A DNA stretch of 64,000 nt from the NCBI GenBank assembly GCA_023388055.1, contig JAEWGW010000015.1, positions 1 to 64,000 on the forward strand, read 5' to 3'. The first letter of the stretch is position 1, and the number at the start of each line of letters is the position of its first letter. The notes beneath the pieces are model-generated. The model ran no database searches and was not told the origin of the DNA. It worked only from the letters and a program-made list of their open reading frames with translations. The DNA is from Bacillota bacterium (GTDB lineage Bacteria > Bacillota > Bacilli > Paenibacillales > NBRC-103111). The position numbers and the translations under genes are program-made. Shown here one piece after another: positions 8,077 to 16,673 of the stretch.

Positions 8077-8269
8077 TCCATCACCTCTTGCATTCCGTTA
8101 TATACTGAACCCTTATACTGTGCCCTCCCCGGGCCGGGGTTAACCGCCTGCCGCGGCAACAATGCCTTCCGAAGCAGAGGTGGCTGTTGGCCGACTGCTT
8201 GGGGCAACGTTGGATATACGCCGAGCCTTTCCCCAGGCAGCGGGGTACATTTTCCCTTTTTCCCGGCTA

Positions 8270-8460
8270 ACGGACTGACGAGCCCTTATTCCGCCGATTC
8301 CGCATCTTTTTTACTTCTACCGGACTCAGGAGCTCTTATTTGCCGGGTGCACCTCACAATCCGGCAGTTTTCCGCCGAATAACGGAACCTCAGTCCGCGA
8401 AAACACAAAATCCCCCTTTTTCGGCAAAATAACGGCTCCTCAGTCCGTTGCAGTTGGGGA
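8270..8460. repeat. TAACGG-type repeat array in the 500-bp gap upstream of the MFS gene
   Basis: Units: CTAACGGACTGACGAGCCC at about 8269, a degenerate unit near 8318 (CCGGACTCAGGAGCTCTTATT), and units at 8380 (AATAACGGAACCTCAGTCCG) and 8429 (AATAACGGCTCCTCAGTCCG). Spacing again about 50 bp. The rest of 8077-8520 shows no gene or RNA that I can support. Confidence 0.7.
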
Positions 8461-8520
8461 GGCGGATTACGCTCAAGCAACCCCCGAACCCTGCGCCATC
8501 ACGCCATCAAACGAAATGTG

Positions 8521-8553
8521 AAAAAGACCTGTCCCCCTCAGGGCAACAGGTCT
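8521..8553 (-). terminator. Terminator of the pspA operon
   Basis: Minus strand: AGACCTGT-TGCCCTGAGGGGG-ACAGGTCT followed by TTTTTC, 26 bp after the zinc-ribbon gene. Confidence 0.85.
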
Positions 8554-8578
8554 TCGTATTCGGTGCGGCAGCAGCAGA

Positions 8579-9148
8579 TTAGTCCTTGGCTCCGGGAACA
8601 AAAATCTGCATCATGTCTTCCTTGGTTTGTTTGGTCAGATATTCATCCGTTCTGAAGCAGGACGGACAAACGAACACGTCCAAGGCATACGGCTCCGGCA
8701 GGAACGGCATACCCAGCGGCGCCGGGGATACCGGCTTGAACTCGCTGCTGCTGACTACCCGAACACCTGCATGCAGCATCAGCTCATGGCAGTTGGGGCA
8801 TTCCGGGGCATATTCCTGCTGGTCCATAACGGCAACAACCCGCTCGGCATAATCATCCGGCAAGGGATCAACCGTATAGTCATCCAGCAGATCATCCACT
8901 TCCAGCTCATCATCGTCTTCATCATGCTGATGGTGGTGATGGGTATGACCGGAGTGGTCATGCTCATGGCGGTCGGGCTCCTCCAGAGAAAGCTCCCCGT
9001 CCTCCTGGTTAACCTTCAGCTTCAACGAGCGGTAACCGCCCAATTCATTCAAGCAATGGGGACAGGTATCCTCCGGCCCGAATTCCGGGTCCCACACAAT
9101 TTCTGTCTGGCACCACGGGCATATTTGCGAACGTTCAGTAGAATCCAT
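8579..9148 (-). CDS. Zinc-ribbon protein with His/Asp-rich linker
   Basis: 189 residues. N-terminal ribbon CPWC...CPHC (about residues 10-34), a central stretch extremely rich in His, Asp and Glu (HEHDHSGHTHHHHQHDEDDDE, about 62-82, followed by more acidic residues), and a second ribbon CPNC...CPSC (about 117-162). No membrane segment. It is the last gene of a pspA-DUF350-ribbon run on the minus strand, comparable with the Bacillus pspA-ydjG-ydjH-ydjI locus, where a zinc-ribbon protein accompanies PspA. Role in the envelope stress response is inferred from context; the His-rich part may bind metal. Confidence 0.7.
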   Translation of the reverse strand: MDSTERSQICPWCQTEIVWDPEFGPEDTCPHCLNELGGYRSLKLKVNQEDGELSLEEPDRHEHDHSGHTHHHHQHDEDDDELEVDDLLDDYTVDPLPDDYAERVVAVMDQQEYAPECPNCHELMLHAGVRVVSSSEFKPVSPAPLGMPFLPEPYALDVFVCPSCFRTDEYLTKQTKEDMMQIFVPGAKD

Positions 9149-9226
9149 AATTCACCTTGACCTCCTTCTCACATTACCATAATAGATGCCAAGGAGAAAA
9201 AACACAAATAGGAGCTTCAGCTCTCC

Positions 9227-9649
9227 TCAGATTACACTGGCCCCGATAATATAGGACAGGGAAATGGACAGCACCATGGATATCAGGCCGATGGCCTTAT
9301 TGTCCTTACCTATCTCCTCATCAATATTGAAGTTCGGAGTCAAGAACTCGAAGATAAAATAAGCGGCCAAGAGAATCACATACCCGAAGGTGGCCCATCC
9401 CAAGGAGGTCAGCAGGGTATCCTCCTGCTGGATTGCGAAACGGAAGATGTTGCAGATACCGAAAATTTTGCCGCTGGTGGCCATAGCCACTGCCATATTG
9501 CCCCGTTTAATCTCATTCCACACGCTGTACCGGGTAACCGCTTCAAATACGGCCAAAAACAAAATCAGCGCAACCAGCGCCACCGATATAAAAGCGAGGG
9601 TTTCCAGATAAGGGTTCGCCAGGAGACGGTCCACCTCGTGATTCATCAT
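9227..9649 (-). CDS. DUF350 family membrane protein
   Basis: 140 residues with four hydrophobic segments (about 15-37, 50-68, 77-100, 118-138). The duplicated half structure with acidic NIDEEIGKDNKAIGLISMVLSIS and GNMAVAMATSGKIFG loops is characteristic of DUF350. These proteins are often encoded next to pspA and are thought to act in membrane stress. It lies between pspA and the zinc-ribbon gene, all on the minus strand. Confidence 0.8.
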   Translation of the reverse strand: MMNHEVDRLLANPYLETLAFISVALVALILFLAVFEAVTRYSVWNEIKRGNMAVAMATSGKIFGICNIFRFAIQQEDTLLTSLGWATFGYVILLAAYFIFEFLTPNFNIDEEIGKDNKAIGLISMVLSISLSYIIGASVI

Positions 9650-9687
9650 CCCTTCCTCCTAATTAAAAAGCATAGGCTTAACACTGG

Positions 9688-9720
9688 AAGAGACCGGGGA
9701 CGTTAGCTCCCCAGTCTCTT
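9688..9720. terminator. Hairpin between pspA and the DUF350 gene
   Basis: AAGAGACCGGGGA-cgttag-CTCCCCAGTCTCTT: a 13-bp stem with one mismatch. On the minus strand it is followed by CCAGTG rather than a T-run, so it probably attenuates or stabilises the pspA part of the message rather than ending it. Confidence 0.55.
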
Positions 9721-9736
9721 TCGTGTGTATGATTGG

Positions 9737-10417
9737 TTATTGCTGTTCCTTCTTGGCGGCAAGCTGTGCCTTCATGGCTGCCAGCTCATCGTCAACGCCG
9801 CTGCCGGCTCCAAGAGAATCCAACTCGTCATCCAGCGACTTGTTGGAGCCGCGGAGCTCGCTGCTTGCTTTGGCTTCCGCTTCCATCTGGAGCACCTTCT
9901 CGCTCATCCGGTCGAAGCCCTTAGCCGCATTGTCGGAGCCGAAGCCGGACATAGCCTGGTTGATTTGCTTCTGGGCCTTGGCCGCTTCCGCACGGGCGAT
10001 CAAGAGATCCTTCTTGTTCTTCAGCTTGTTGTACTCGTCCTTCATCTCTGCCAATTGGGAGCGCAGCTGGTCGGCATTGGTCTTCGCAGTGGTATATTGG
10101 ATCTTCAGCTCGTCGAAACGGTTCTGATGCTCCTTCTTGTCCTCCAGCGCGCGGCGGGCCAGATCCTCGTTGCCTTGCTCCAAGGCTTTCATCGCTTGCT
10201 CGGTACGCTTCTGAACCATATCCTCGGATTCATCAACCTGCTGCTTAAATTTCATCTCGATGGCGATTTGCTTGGCTACGCCGGATTCGGCTTCTTGAAT
10301 ATCCTCTTCCATATCCCGCAGGAACTGGTTCAGCATTTTCACCGGGTCCTCAGCTTTGTCCAGCAGATCATTGATGGATGCCATCGTCAAGTCGCGCAAT
10401 CTTTTAAAAACTCCCAT
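9737..10417 (-). CDS. pspA: Phage shock protein A (PspA/IM30 family)
   Basis: 226 residues, almost entirely coiled coil. The N-terminal amphipathic helix MGVFKRLRDLTMASINDLLDKAEDP and the NQFLRDMEEDI motif are diagnostic for PspA/Vipp1. Such proteins assemble into ESCRT-III-like rings and protect the cytoplasmic membrane. ATG has GGGAGGAATTG upstream. First gene of the pspA-DUF350-ribbon operon. Gap to mutS2 contains no recognisable terminator. Confidence 0.93.
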   Translation of the reverse strand: MGVFKRLRDLTMASINDLLDKAEDPVKMLNQFLRDMEEDIQEAESGVAKQIAIEMKFKQQVDESEDMVQKRTEQAMKALEQGNEDLARRALEDKKEHQNRFDELKIQYTTAKTNADQLRSQLAEMKDEYNKLKNKKDLLIARAEAAKAQKQINQAMSGFGSDNAAKGFDRMSEKVLQMEAEAKASSELRGSNKSLDDELDSLGAGSGVDDELAAMKAQLAAKKEQQ

Positions 10418-10529
10418 TATTCAATTCCTCCCGTTTATTAGTGGTGATGATGTATTGGTCAAGTGATTGTCTTTATACCTGATTCATACGAGGGAGCAAG
10501 GGAGGAGGTTTCATCTGCTCCAAAAAAAA

Positions 10530-12899
10530 TTATTGCAGCTCCACCACCGTGACACCTGCGCCGCCTTCACCGTAGTTGCCCAACCGGTAGCTCTTCACAT
10601 GTTTGTGGCGGCGGAGATAGTCGGATATCCCCGTACGCAGGACCCCGGTGCCCTTACCGTGGATGATGTAGACCTGACCCAAATTGGACAGGAAGCTCTC
10701 GTCTAAGAAACGGTCCACCTCCATCAGGGATTCCTCCAGATTCTGTCCGCGCAGATCCAGCTCCATCCGCACATTGTCGTCCCGGGTGCGTTTAACGCCG
10801 GGGGCCACACGCTGGGCAGGGGCCTTCGCTTCGGGCTTGGAGGCTACCAGCTGCAGATCCTTGCGGGGTACCTTCATCTTCATAATGCCCAGCTGCACCA
10901 TCGCTTCGCTTGCACCCACCCATTCCACCAGATGACCCTTCTGGTTGAGGCTGGTGACCAGCACCTCGTCGCCCGGCTCGATGACCTCCGCTTTTTTGGG
11001 GCTGGAGGCGGTTTTCTTCAGCTTGTCCGTAAGCTGGGGAGTGGCCAGATCCATCCGCCGCCGCGCCTCGATCAGCTTATGCTCCTTGATAGAGCCACGC
11101 TCCTCCAAGGACATACGGCGCAGGTCGGCAATAACCTCCTCGGCTTCCTTCCGGGCCTTGGCTACTGCCTGGGCGGCGTCCTGCTCCGCCTTCATAAGCA
11201 GTTTCTCCCGCTGCTCGTCGAACTTCCGCCGCTCCTCCTCCAGCTTCAGCTTGGTGGCTTCCACCTCGCGGCGGAGCTCCTCGGCGGTATTCCGCTCAGC
11301 TTCTGCCGAAAGGCGGTTCTCCTCCAGGGTGGCGATCATGGACTCCACCCGCTGGTCCTCCTCGCCCACCTGCTCGCGGGCATGCTCGATAATCCGCCGG
11401 GACAGGCCCAGCCGCTCGGCAATGGCGAAGGCGTTGGAGCGCCCCGGCACCCCCACCAGCAGCCGGTAGGTAGGCGACAGAGTTTGGATATCGAATTCCA
11501 TACTGGCGTTGATGACACCCTTGCGGTCGTAGGCATACGCCTTCAGTTCACTATAGTGGGTAGTGGCCACCATCCGGCAGCCCATCTGATGGATATGCTC
11601 CAGAATGGAGATCGCCAGCGCAGAGCCCTCCGCAGGGTCCGTGCCGGCGCCCAGCTCGTCGAATAGAACGAGACTTTTGGGCGTCATGTTCCGGAGGATA
11701 CTGATGATATTCGTCATATGGCTGGAAAAGGTGGACAGATTCTGCTCAATGCTCTGCTCATCCCCGATATCCGCGTATATGGCGTCGAACACACACAGCT
11801 GGGTGCCGTCCTCCGCCGGCACGAACAGCCCGGACATGGCCATCAGGCTCAACAGGCCGATGGTTTTCAGCGTAACGGTTTTACCGCCGGTATTAGGACC
11901 CGTTACGATAATGGTAGAATATTTATTGCCCAGCTCCACGTCCAGCGGTACAACCGCGTCCCGGGACAGGAGGGGATGGCGGCCTTTTTTAATTTTGAGG
12001 AAGCCGCGGTCATTCATCATAGGGAGAGTGGCTTTCATTTCACGGGCGGTGGAGGCCTTGGCAAAAATAAAATCCAGCTCCGCCAAAAGCTCCAGATTGC
12101 CGTTCAGCTGGTCGGAGAATTCGGCGACGAGGGCGGAAAGCAACCGGAGAACCTTCTCCACCTCGGCCTCTTCCTTAAGCTTCAGCTCCCGCAGACGGTT
12201 ATTCATCTGAACAACGGATTCCGGCTCAATGAACAGCGTTGCCCCCGAAGCGGACTGGTCATGGATCAATCCGCCGAAATGGCCCCGGTGCTCCTGCTTC
12301 ACCGGTATGACATACCGGTCATTGCGAATGGTGACCAGGGAGTCCTGCAGCATTTTGGCGATGGACGGGGTCCGTACCATCTGCTCCAGCTTTTCCCGTA
12401 CCTTGCCCTCTCCCGCACGCAGCTCGGACCGCACCTTGCCCAGCTCCGGGCTGGCCTGGTCCAGCACATGGGCATTTTCGTCAATGCAGTTCCTGATCTT
12501 TTCCTCCAGGGCCTTATTCTCCTGAAGCAGCTCCGCCAGCTCTGCCAAAAGCGGCACAGGGCTTTCCTCATGGATATCTAAAAGGAATCTGCGCAAACGC
12601 CGGCCGCCCAGAAGGGTGCCGCCGATATCATTCAGTTCTACCGGATTCAGCATACCCCCGATTCTCGCCCGGTGCAGCGGCTGACGCACATCGCGGATGC
12701 CGCCGAAGGGAGCGCCCCCCTTGAGACGGTCCACCTTAAAGGCCTCATCGGTAGCCTGAAGCCGCTTCTTGCACTCGTTGAGCTCCGCGGCAGGACCAAG
12801 GTCCTCCGCCAATTCCTTGCCCAGGCTGGTGGAGGCATGTCTGATAACAATTTGAATCACTTTTGTATATTCCAGTGTCTGCAGTATTTTCAAGTTCAC
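10530..12899 (-). CDS. mutS2: MutS2 endonuclease/ribosome-rescue ATPase
   Basis: 789 residues from a GTG start with GGAAGAGG upstream. Core/lever and clamp region (1-300), ATPase with Walker A GPNTGGKT at about 334-341, Walker B and signature DELGAGTDPAEGSA, a long coiled coil (about 510-640), a KOW-like segment (PGDEVLVTSLNQKG) and a C-terminal Smr nuclease domain (LDLRGQ ... IHGKGTGVLR). MutS2 suppresses recombination and, in Bacillus subtilis, splits collided ribosomes. It follows zapA-cvpA as in many Firmicutes (polX is absent here). Confidence 0.97.
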   Translation of the reverse strand: MNLKILQTLEYTKVIQIVIRHASTSLGKELAEDLGPAAELNECKKRLQATDEAFKVDRLKGGAPFGGIRDVRQPLHRARIGGMLNPVELNDIGGTLLGGRRLRRFLLDIHEESPVPLLAELAELLQENKALEEKIRNCIDENAHVLDQASPELGKVRSELRAGEGKVREKLEQMVRTPSIAKMLQDSLVTIRNDRYVIPVKQEHRGHFGGLIHDQSASGATLFIEPESVVQMNNRLRELKLKEEAEVEKVLRLLSALVAEFSDQLNGNLELLAELDFIFAKASTAREMKATLPMMNDRGFLKIKKGRHPLLSRDAVVPLDVELGNKYSTIIVTGPNTGGKTVTLKTIGLLSLMAMSGLFVPAEDGTQLCVFDAIYADIGDEQSIEQNLSTFSSHMTNIISILRNMTPKSLVLFDELGAGTDPAEGSALAISILEHIHQMGCRMVATTHYSELKAYAYDRKGVINASMEFDIQTLSPTYRLLVGVPGRSNAFAIAERLGLSRRIIEHAREQVGEEDQRVESMIATLEENRLSAEAERNTAEELRREVEATKLKLEEERRKFDEQREKLLMKAEQDAAQAVAKARKEAEEVIADLRRMSLEERGSIKEHKLIEARRRMDLATPQLTDKLKKTASSPKKAEVIEPGDEVLVTSLNQKGHLVEWVGASEAMVQLGIMKMKVPRKDLQLVASKPEAKAPAQRVAPGVKRTRDDNVRMELDLRGQNLEESLMEVDRFLDESFLSNLGQVYIIHGKGTGVLRTGISDYLRRHKHVKSYRLGNYGEGGAGVTVVELQ

Positions 12900-13130
12900 A
12901 GGTGTACCCTCTTCCTTACTTCTTGATCGTTCTTTACATTCTTTATCCCCCTATTATATCCAATGCGCAGGCCGGACGCTATCGGAGAGAATTGTTTTAG
13001 CCATAGTCAGCACAGCCGTGACAGCTTGGGATAACAATATCTGGCTGTTATAAACCCGCTGCACCGCGGGCAACCTAACCATACCCGAACAGGGAGAAAG
13101 CACAAGCAAGACCAAAAGGAGGAATCAATC

Positions 13131-13499
13131 ATGCACTTTTTGTCTACCGTTGTCCGGTTTATTGTAGCCGCACTGGTGTTGATTGTAACCAGTTGGCTTG
13201 TGCCCGGCTTTAGTGTCGGCGGCTTTTGGAGCGCCTTGTTTTTGGCGGTGGTCATCGCAGTGGTGGCTTGGATTATCGAAGGCATTTTCGGGCGTAAGAT
13301 CAACCCGTTCGGCCGGGGTATCGTCGGTTTTCTGACCAGCGCGCTGGTGATCTGGTTCAGCCAATTTATTGTCAACAACGTAGACGTCAGTATTATCGGC
13401 GCCATCCTGGCCGCATTGGTCATCGGGATCATCGACCTGTTTGTTCCGGTCAGCACCCCCTTCGACGCAACCGGCAGGGATAAGGAACGTGTGAAGTAA
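13131..13499 (+). CDS. Phage holin family (YvlD-like, PF04020) membrane protein
   Basis: 122 residues with four transmembrane segments (about 6-24, 30-50, 60-82, 88-107) and the family motif FGRKINPFGRGIVGFLTSALVIWFSQ. Despite the family name these are chromosomal membrane proteins, not phage lysis genes; Bacillus YvlD is in an envelope-stress operon. AAAGGAGGAATCAATC precedes the ATG. Encoded alone on the plus strand between mutS2 and the cupredoxin gene. The 230-bp gap upstream (12900-13130) holds both divergent 5' ends and nothing else that I can name. Confidence 0.78.
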   Translation: MHFLSTVVRFIVAALVLIVTSWLVPGFSVGGFWSALFLAVVIAVVAWIIEGIFGRKINPFGRGIVGFLTSALVIWFSQFIVNNVDVSIIGAILAALVIGIIDLFVPVSTPFDATGRDKERVK

Positions 13500-13707
13500 T
13501 CAGGCTCAACCCAGATGGACGACTACACAGGTAAAAGCGGGCTGTGATGGGACTTTGGTTCCTGTTGCAGCCTGCAGCTATGTGATCCTGCCTGCAGCCG
13601 TACCGCCTGTGTTCACAACTTCTTCACGCAGAAAAAATGCTTTTCCCCGGAGATTCAAGTATCATATGTATTGCAGACACACCCTAATACTTGCCGGGAG
13701 GACTAGC

Positions 13708-14094
13708 ATGAAAAAGTTGTGGATTTGTACAGGCCTAATCGCCCTTATCCTGGGATTGTCCGCCTGCGGCACCAAAACCGGTGACTCCGCCGCCTCGGCT
13801 TCCCCGGGTAAACAGGATGCGGCCAACACGCAGAAGGTCACCATTGTCGCCACCAACTGGAAGTTCGATAAAGCTGAATACCGGGTCAAAAAAGGCAAGC
13901 CTGTTTCCCTGACGCTTCAGAACGAAAAGGGTGTTCATGGGTTAGAGGTGGAGAAGCTGAATGTGAAGCTGACCAACAAAACCAAAACCAAGGTCTTCAC
14001 GCCGGAGAAAGCCGGCAGATACAATATTGTGTGCACCATCCCCTGCGGCACCGACCATCTGAAGATGAAGGCCGTGCTGATTGTGGAGGACTAG
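13708..14094 (+). CDS. Cupredoxin-domain lipoprotein with CuA-like ligand set
   Basis: 128 residues. Lipobox LSAC (Cys20) marks a membrane-anchored lipoprotein, followed by an Ala/Ser-rich linker and a cupredoxin barrel. The metal site is HGLEV (His) and CTIPCGTDHLKM, i.e. C-x3-C-x3-H-x2-M, the CuA pattern of cytochrome c oxidase subunit II and nitrous oxide reductase. No oxidase genes are adjacent. Candidates are an electron-transfer or copper-delivery protein. ATG at 13708 has GGGAGGAC upstream; the longer frame from 13555 lacks a ribosome site. Confidence 0.8.
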   Translation: MKKLWICTGLIALILGLSACGTKTGDSAASASPGKQDAANTQKVTIVATNWKFDKAEYRVKKGKPVSLTLQNEKGVHGLEVEKLNVKLTNKTKTKVFTPEKAGRYNIVCTIPCGTDHLKMKAVLIVED

Positions 14095-14133
14095 CACATA
14101 GCCGCTCGAACGAACGGCCTTATACGACACAAA

Positions 14134-14174
14134 CAGGAGCTTCCCGGACCCTCAGAGGTCTTAAGGAAGCTCCT
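14134..14174. terminator. Hairpin shared by the convergent cupredoxin and cvpA genes
   Basis: AGGAGCTTCC ... GGAAGCTCCT, a perfect 10-bp stem that includes the cvpA stop codon region, with CCTTCATTTT beyond it on the plus strand. Likely a bidirectional terminator, weak T-run. Confidence 0.55.
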
Positions 14175-14697
14175 TCATTTTGGCAAACCACAAGGAAACC
14201 TGCTGCATGGACCACTCCGCCGCCCGGGAGCCCTCCAGGAGCTGCTGCACCGGCTCATTGGGGAGCACCGCCATCACCTGAATAGCTACCACGGCAAGCA
14301 CTGCCGCCTCCGCCAGTCCCAAGGCACCGCCGGACCAGCGGTTGATAAGATTGAGGCCCGGCACCTTGGCCAGGACATTCAGCAGATGGCCTGCGGCGGT
14401 CAGGACCAGCTTCACGCTAAACACGATCACCGCGAAGGAAACCGCCCCGATGACATATTGGTCCAGCCTTAATCCCTTCAGCCAGGTGGAATAGCTGCTG
14501 CTGTCCACCCAGGCCTCCACCGGCAGCAGCCTCCCTACGTAAGGCGCCAGATCGTCATAAAACAGGTATGCGGCGATCCAGGCCACCGCCAGACTCAGGA
14601 AGGACACCAGTTGAAGAATGAAGCCGCGGCGGTATCCCAAAATAAAAGCCAACAGCCCCAGCACCAGGACAGCAACATCCAGCTTGTTCATCGCCAC
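14161..14697 (-). CDS. cvpA: CvpA family membrane protein
   Basis: 178 residues with four hydrophobic segments (about 8-26, 30-46, 82-106, 122-148). CvpA signature GYRRGFILQLVSFLSLAVAWIAAYLFY. Bacterial CvpA proteins are linked to colicin V production, purine metabolism and bile/envelope stress; molecular role unclear. GTG start at 14697 with GAAGGAG 9 nt upstream. Sits between zapA (5 bp upstream) and mutS2, a standard Firmicutes order. Confidence 0.88.
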   Translation of the reverse strand: MAMNKLDVAVLVLGLLAFILGYRRGFILQLVSFLSLAVAWIAAYLFYDDLAPYVGRLLPVEAWVDSSSYSTWLKGLRLDQYVIGAVSFAVIVFSVKLVLTAAGHLLNVLAKVPGLNLINRWSGGALGLAEAAVLAVVAIQVMAVLPNEPVQQLLEGSRAAEWSMQQVSLWFAKMKELP

Positions 14698-14702
14698 GCT
14701 GC

Positions 14703-16436
14703 CTACTCCTTCTCCAGGACCAGCTCAAGCCATTCGTTGTATTCCTTCTTCAGCTTCTCGTATTCTTCCTTGAGGTTCTCATGCTCGGCCTTCAAGGTTT
14801 GATCCTGCGCCTGGCGGCCTGCATCCTTCTCCTTCAGCTGAGCTACCTCCCGCCGCAGGGCATCCGCTTCCTCTGCCAGCCTGCGGCTGGTTTCCTCCGC
14901 CTGCTCTTGGGCTTGTGCGGTGCGCTTCAGCTCCTCATCCTTGCGGATGTTGTCCAGACGGCGTCTCGCCTCGGACTCCTCCAGCATCCCCAAAATCTCC
15001 TCATCCCGCTGATCCCGGGCTTCCTTCAGCCTGTCTTCCCAAGCCAGATCCGCCTCCTGGAGTTTCTCCTCACAGGTTTGGCCGGCATGCAGCAGCTTCT
15101 GCTCCCACGTATGCTCAAGCTCTCCACGCTCCTCTTCCCACGTGCGCCGGGCTTCCTCAAGCTTCTCGCTCCAGGTGCCGTGTGAAGCCTCCAGGAGAGT
15201 CTGCCATTCTGCTTCCTTATCGTCCAGGCGGCTCTTCCATTCCGCTTCGTGTACCTCCAATTGGTTCAGGAGGTCCTCATCCTTCGCGTCGAGACGGACC
15301 TGCCATTCCGCTTCCTGCGCCTTCAGGCGTTCCTTGTACTCCGCCTCCAGAACTGCGCGGCGGTTGTTCCAGACTGCCTTCTGGGACTCCAGCTCATCCT
15401 TCCAAATGGCATCCTGGGTACCTAGCTGTTCCTTCCAGGCTATTTCCTGCTCCATCAGCTTGGCTTCCGCCGCGGCCGCCGTTTCCTGGCAACCCAGCTC
15501 CCGCTCATCCCAGGCTGCTTGCCAGTTGCGGTCGCATTCCTCCAGCTTGACGTTTAAGGTGCGGCTGGTTTCCTCGAGACGCCCCTTCCATGCGGCTTCC
15601 GATTGTTCGAATTTCGTCTCAGCTGCCAGCAGCTGCTCCAGTGCGTCAGCCTGCTCCTTCTGCAGCCGCGCTTCCCAGCTGGCCTCCAGCCCCTTCAGCT
15701 TGGCCTGGTAAGCCGCTTCGGCCTTCTCCAGACGTTCCTGCCAGCTGAGGATTTCTCCGTCAAGGAGCTCCTGCCACTGCTTCTCCGCAGTTTCTCGCTC
15801 GCTGCTATATTCATTCTTCACCTCTTGCAGCCGGGCCTCCCACAGCTCCTCCAGTACCTTCATCTCATCTGCATGAAGCTGCTTCAGCTCCTCCAACTGG
15901 CGGGCGTAAAGAACCTCCCGCTCCTCCGCCTGGCTGTGAAGCTGGCTGATTTCTCCGGTGTAGCGGGATTCCAGCTGGGCTCTCTCCGCAGTGGCCTTCT
16001 GCTCTTCCTCCAGCCTGGCCGCCGCCAGGGAATCCTTCAGCTTCACGGCCGCCTCCTGGACTTGGAGCTGGAGATTCTTCACCTGAAGCTCCAGAGCGCT
16101 TTTGGCTTCCTCCGCCGCCTTGTGGTCCTTCTTCATCTGCTCCAGCTCGGTCTGGCTGGCCTGGAGCTCCTCGATCTCCTTGCGGGAGCGGGTTAAGTCC
16201 TCCCACACCTTCTCCAGCTCGCTGCGGATCTGGTAGAACTCGTCCGCCATATTCACGGCTGCCAATACGGCGATGCGGGGCGTATCGTAACGGCCGTTGG
16301 AATCGGCGATCCGGTGCATATGATCATTCACATGGGCTGCCACCATTTTCATGTAGCTGGGGGTCGTTTTACCTACCATTTTGTAGGGTGTACCAAATAT
16401 ATCAACGGTGATACGGTTTTTTTCGGCTCCGTCCAT
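14703..16436 (-). CDS. zapA: ZapA-like cell division protein with very long coiled-coil extension
   Basis: 577 residues; ordinary ZapA proteins are about 85-130. The first ~85 residues are ZapA: RITVDIFGTPYKMVGKTTPSYMKMVAAHVNDHM and the APRIAVLAAVNMADEFYQ-like helix. ZapA bundles FtsZ filaments at the division site. The remaining ~490 residues are one charged coiled coil with regularly spaced Trp (WEARL, WKGRL, WKEQL, WKDEL, WQVRL, WKSRL, WQTLL, WSEKL, WEDRL). ATG at 16436 has AAGGAGG; the extra upstream frame to 16607 crosses a terminator and was rejected. Gene order pheT-zapA-cvpA-mutS2 supports the identity. Confidence 0.85.
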   Translation of the reverse strand: MDGAEKNRITVDIFGTPYKMVGKTTPSYMKMVAAHVNDHMHRIADSNGRYDTPRIAVLAAVNMADEFYQIRSELEKVWEDLTRSRKEIEELQASQTELEQMKKDHKAAEEAKSALELQVKNLQLQVQEAAVKLKDSLAAARLEEEQKATAERAQLESRYTGEISQLHSQAEEREVLYARQLEELKQLHADEMKVLEELWEARLQEVKNEYSSERETAEKQWQELLDGEILSWQERLEKAEAAYQAKLKGLEASWEARLQKEQADALEQLLAAETKFEQSEAAWKGRLEETSRTLNVKLEECDRNWQAAWDERELGCQETAAAAEAKLMEQEIAWKEQLGTQDAIWKDELESQKAVWNNRRAVLEAEYKERLKAQEAEWQVRLDAKDEDLLNQLEVHEAEWKSRLDDKEAEWQTLLEASHGTWSEKLEEARRTWEEERGELEHTWEQKLLHAGQTCEEKLQEADLAWEDRLKEARDQRDEEILGMLEESEARRRLDNIRKDEELKRTAQAQEQAEETSRRLAEEADALRREVAQLKEKDAGRQAQDQTLKAEHENLKEEYEKLKKEYNEWLELVLEKE

Positions 16437-16493
16437 CGTGGGGTCCTCCTTAGGGTATAGGGCAATTCGGGTGCAAGGTCCGTAAAAAATAGG

Positions 16494-16540
16494 AAAAAGG
16501 CCGGACTTATCGTCTATTACACTTCGATAAGACCGGACCG
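16494..16540 (-). terminator. Terminator of pheST
   Basis: Minus strand: GGTCCGGTCTTATCG, loop, CGATAAGTCCGGCC then TTTTTCC. A 13-15 bp stem with one mismatch, 135 bp beyond pheT and 58 bp before the zapA start. Confidence 0.85.
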
Positions 16541-16673
16541 ATTTCCTTCCTGCTATAAAATTTCGCTGACCACGGATAAAATAACCCTGCCGTAAGGCCC
16601 TTGCCAACGATAGCGGAAGCCTTCTTCCGCTATTGCAGGTGATGGCGCCCGAGCTGCTTCGGCCATGTGCCGG

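Noticed and set aside
13131..13499. Phage holin indicating a prophage
   Set aside because: PF04020 proteins are ordinary chromosomal membrane proteins; no lysis or structural phage genes are near.
14781..16196. Long leucine-rich plus-strand frames opposite zapA
   Set aside because: They are antisense shadows of the Glu/Lys/Leu-rich coiled coil and lack ribosome sites.
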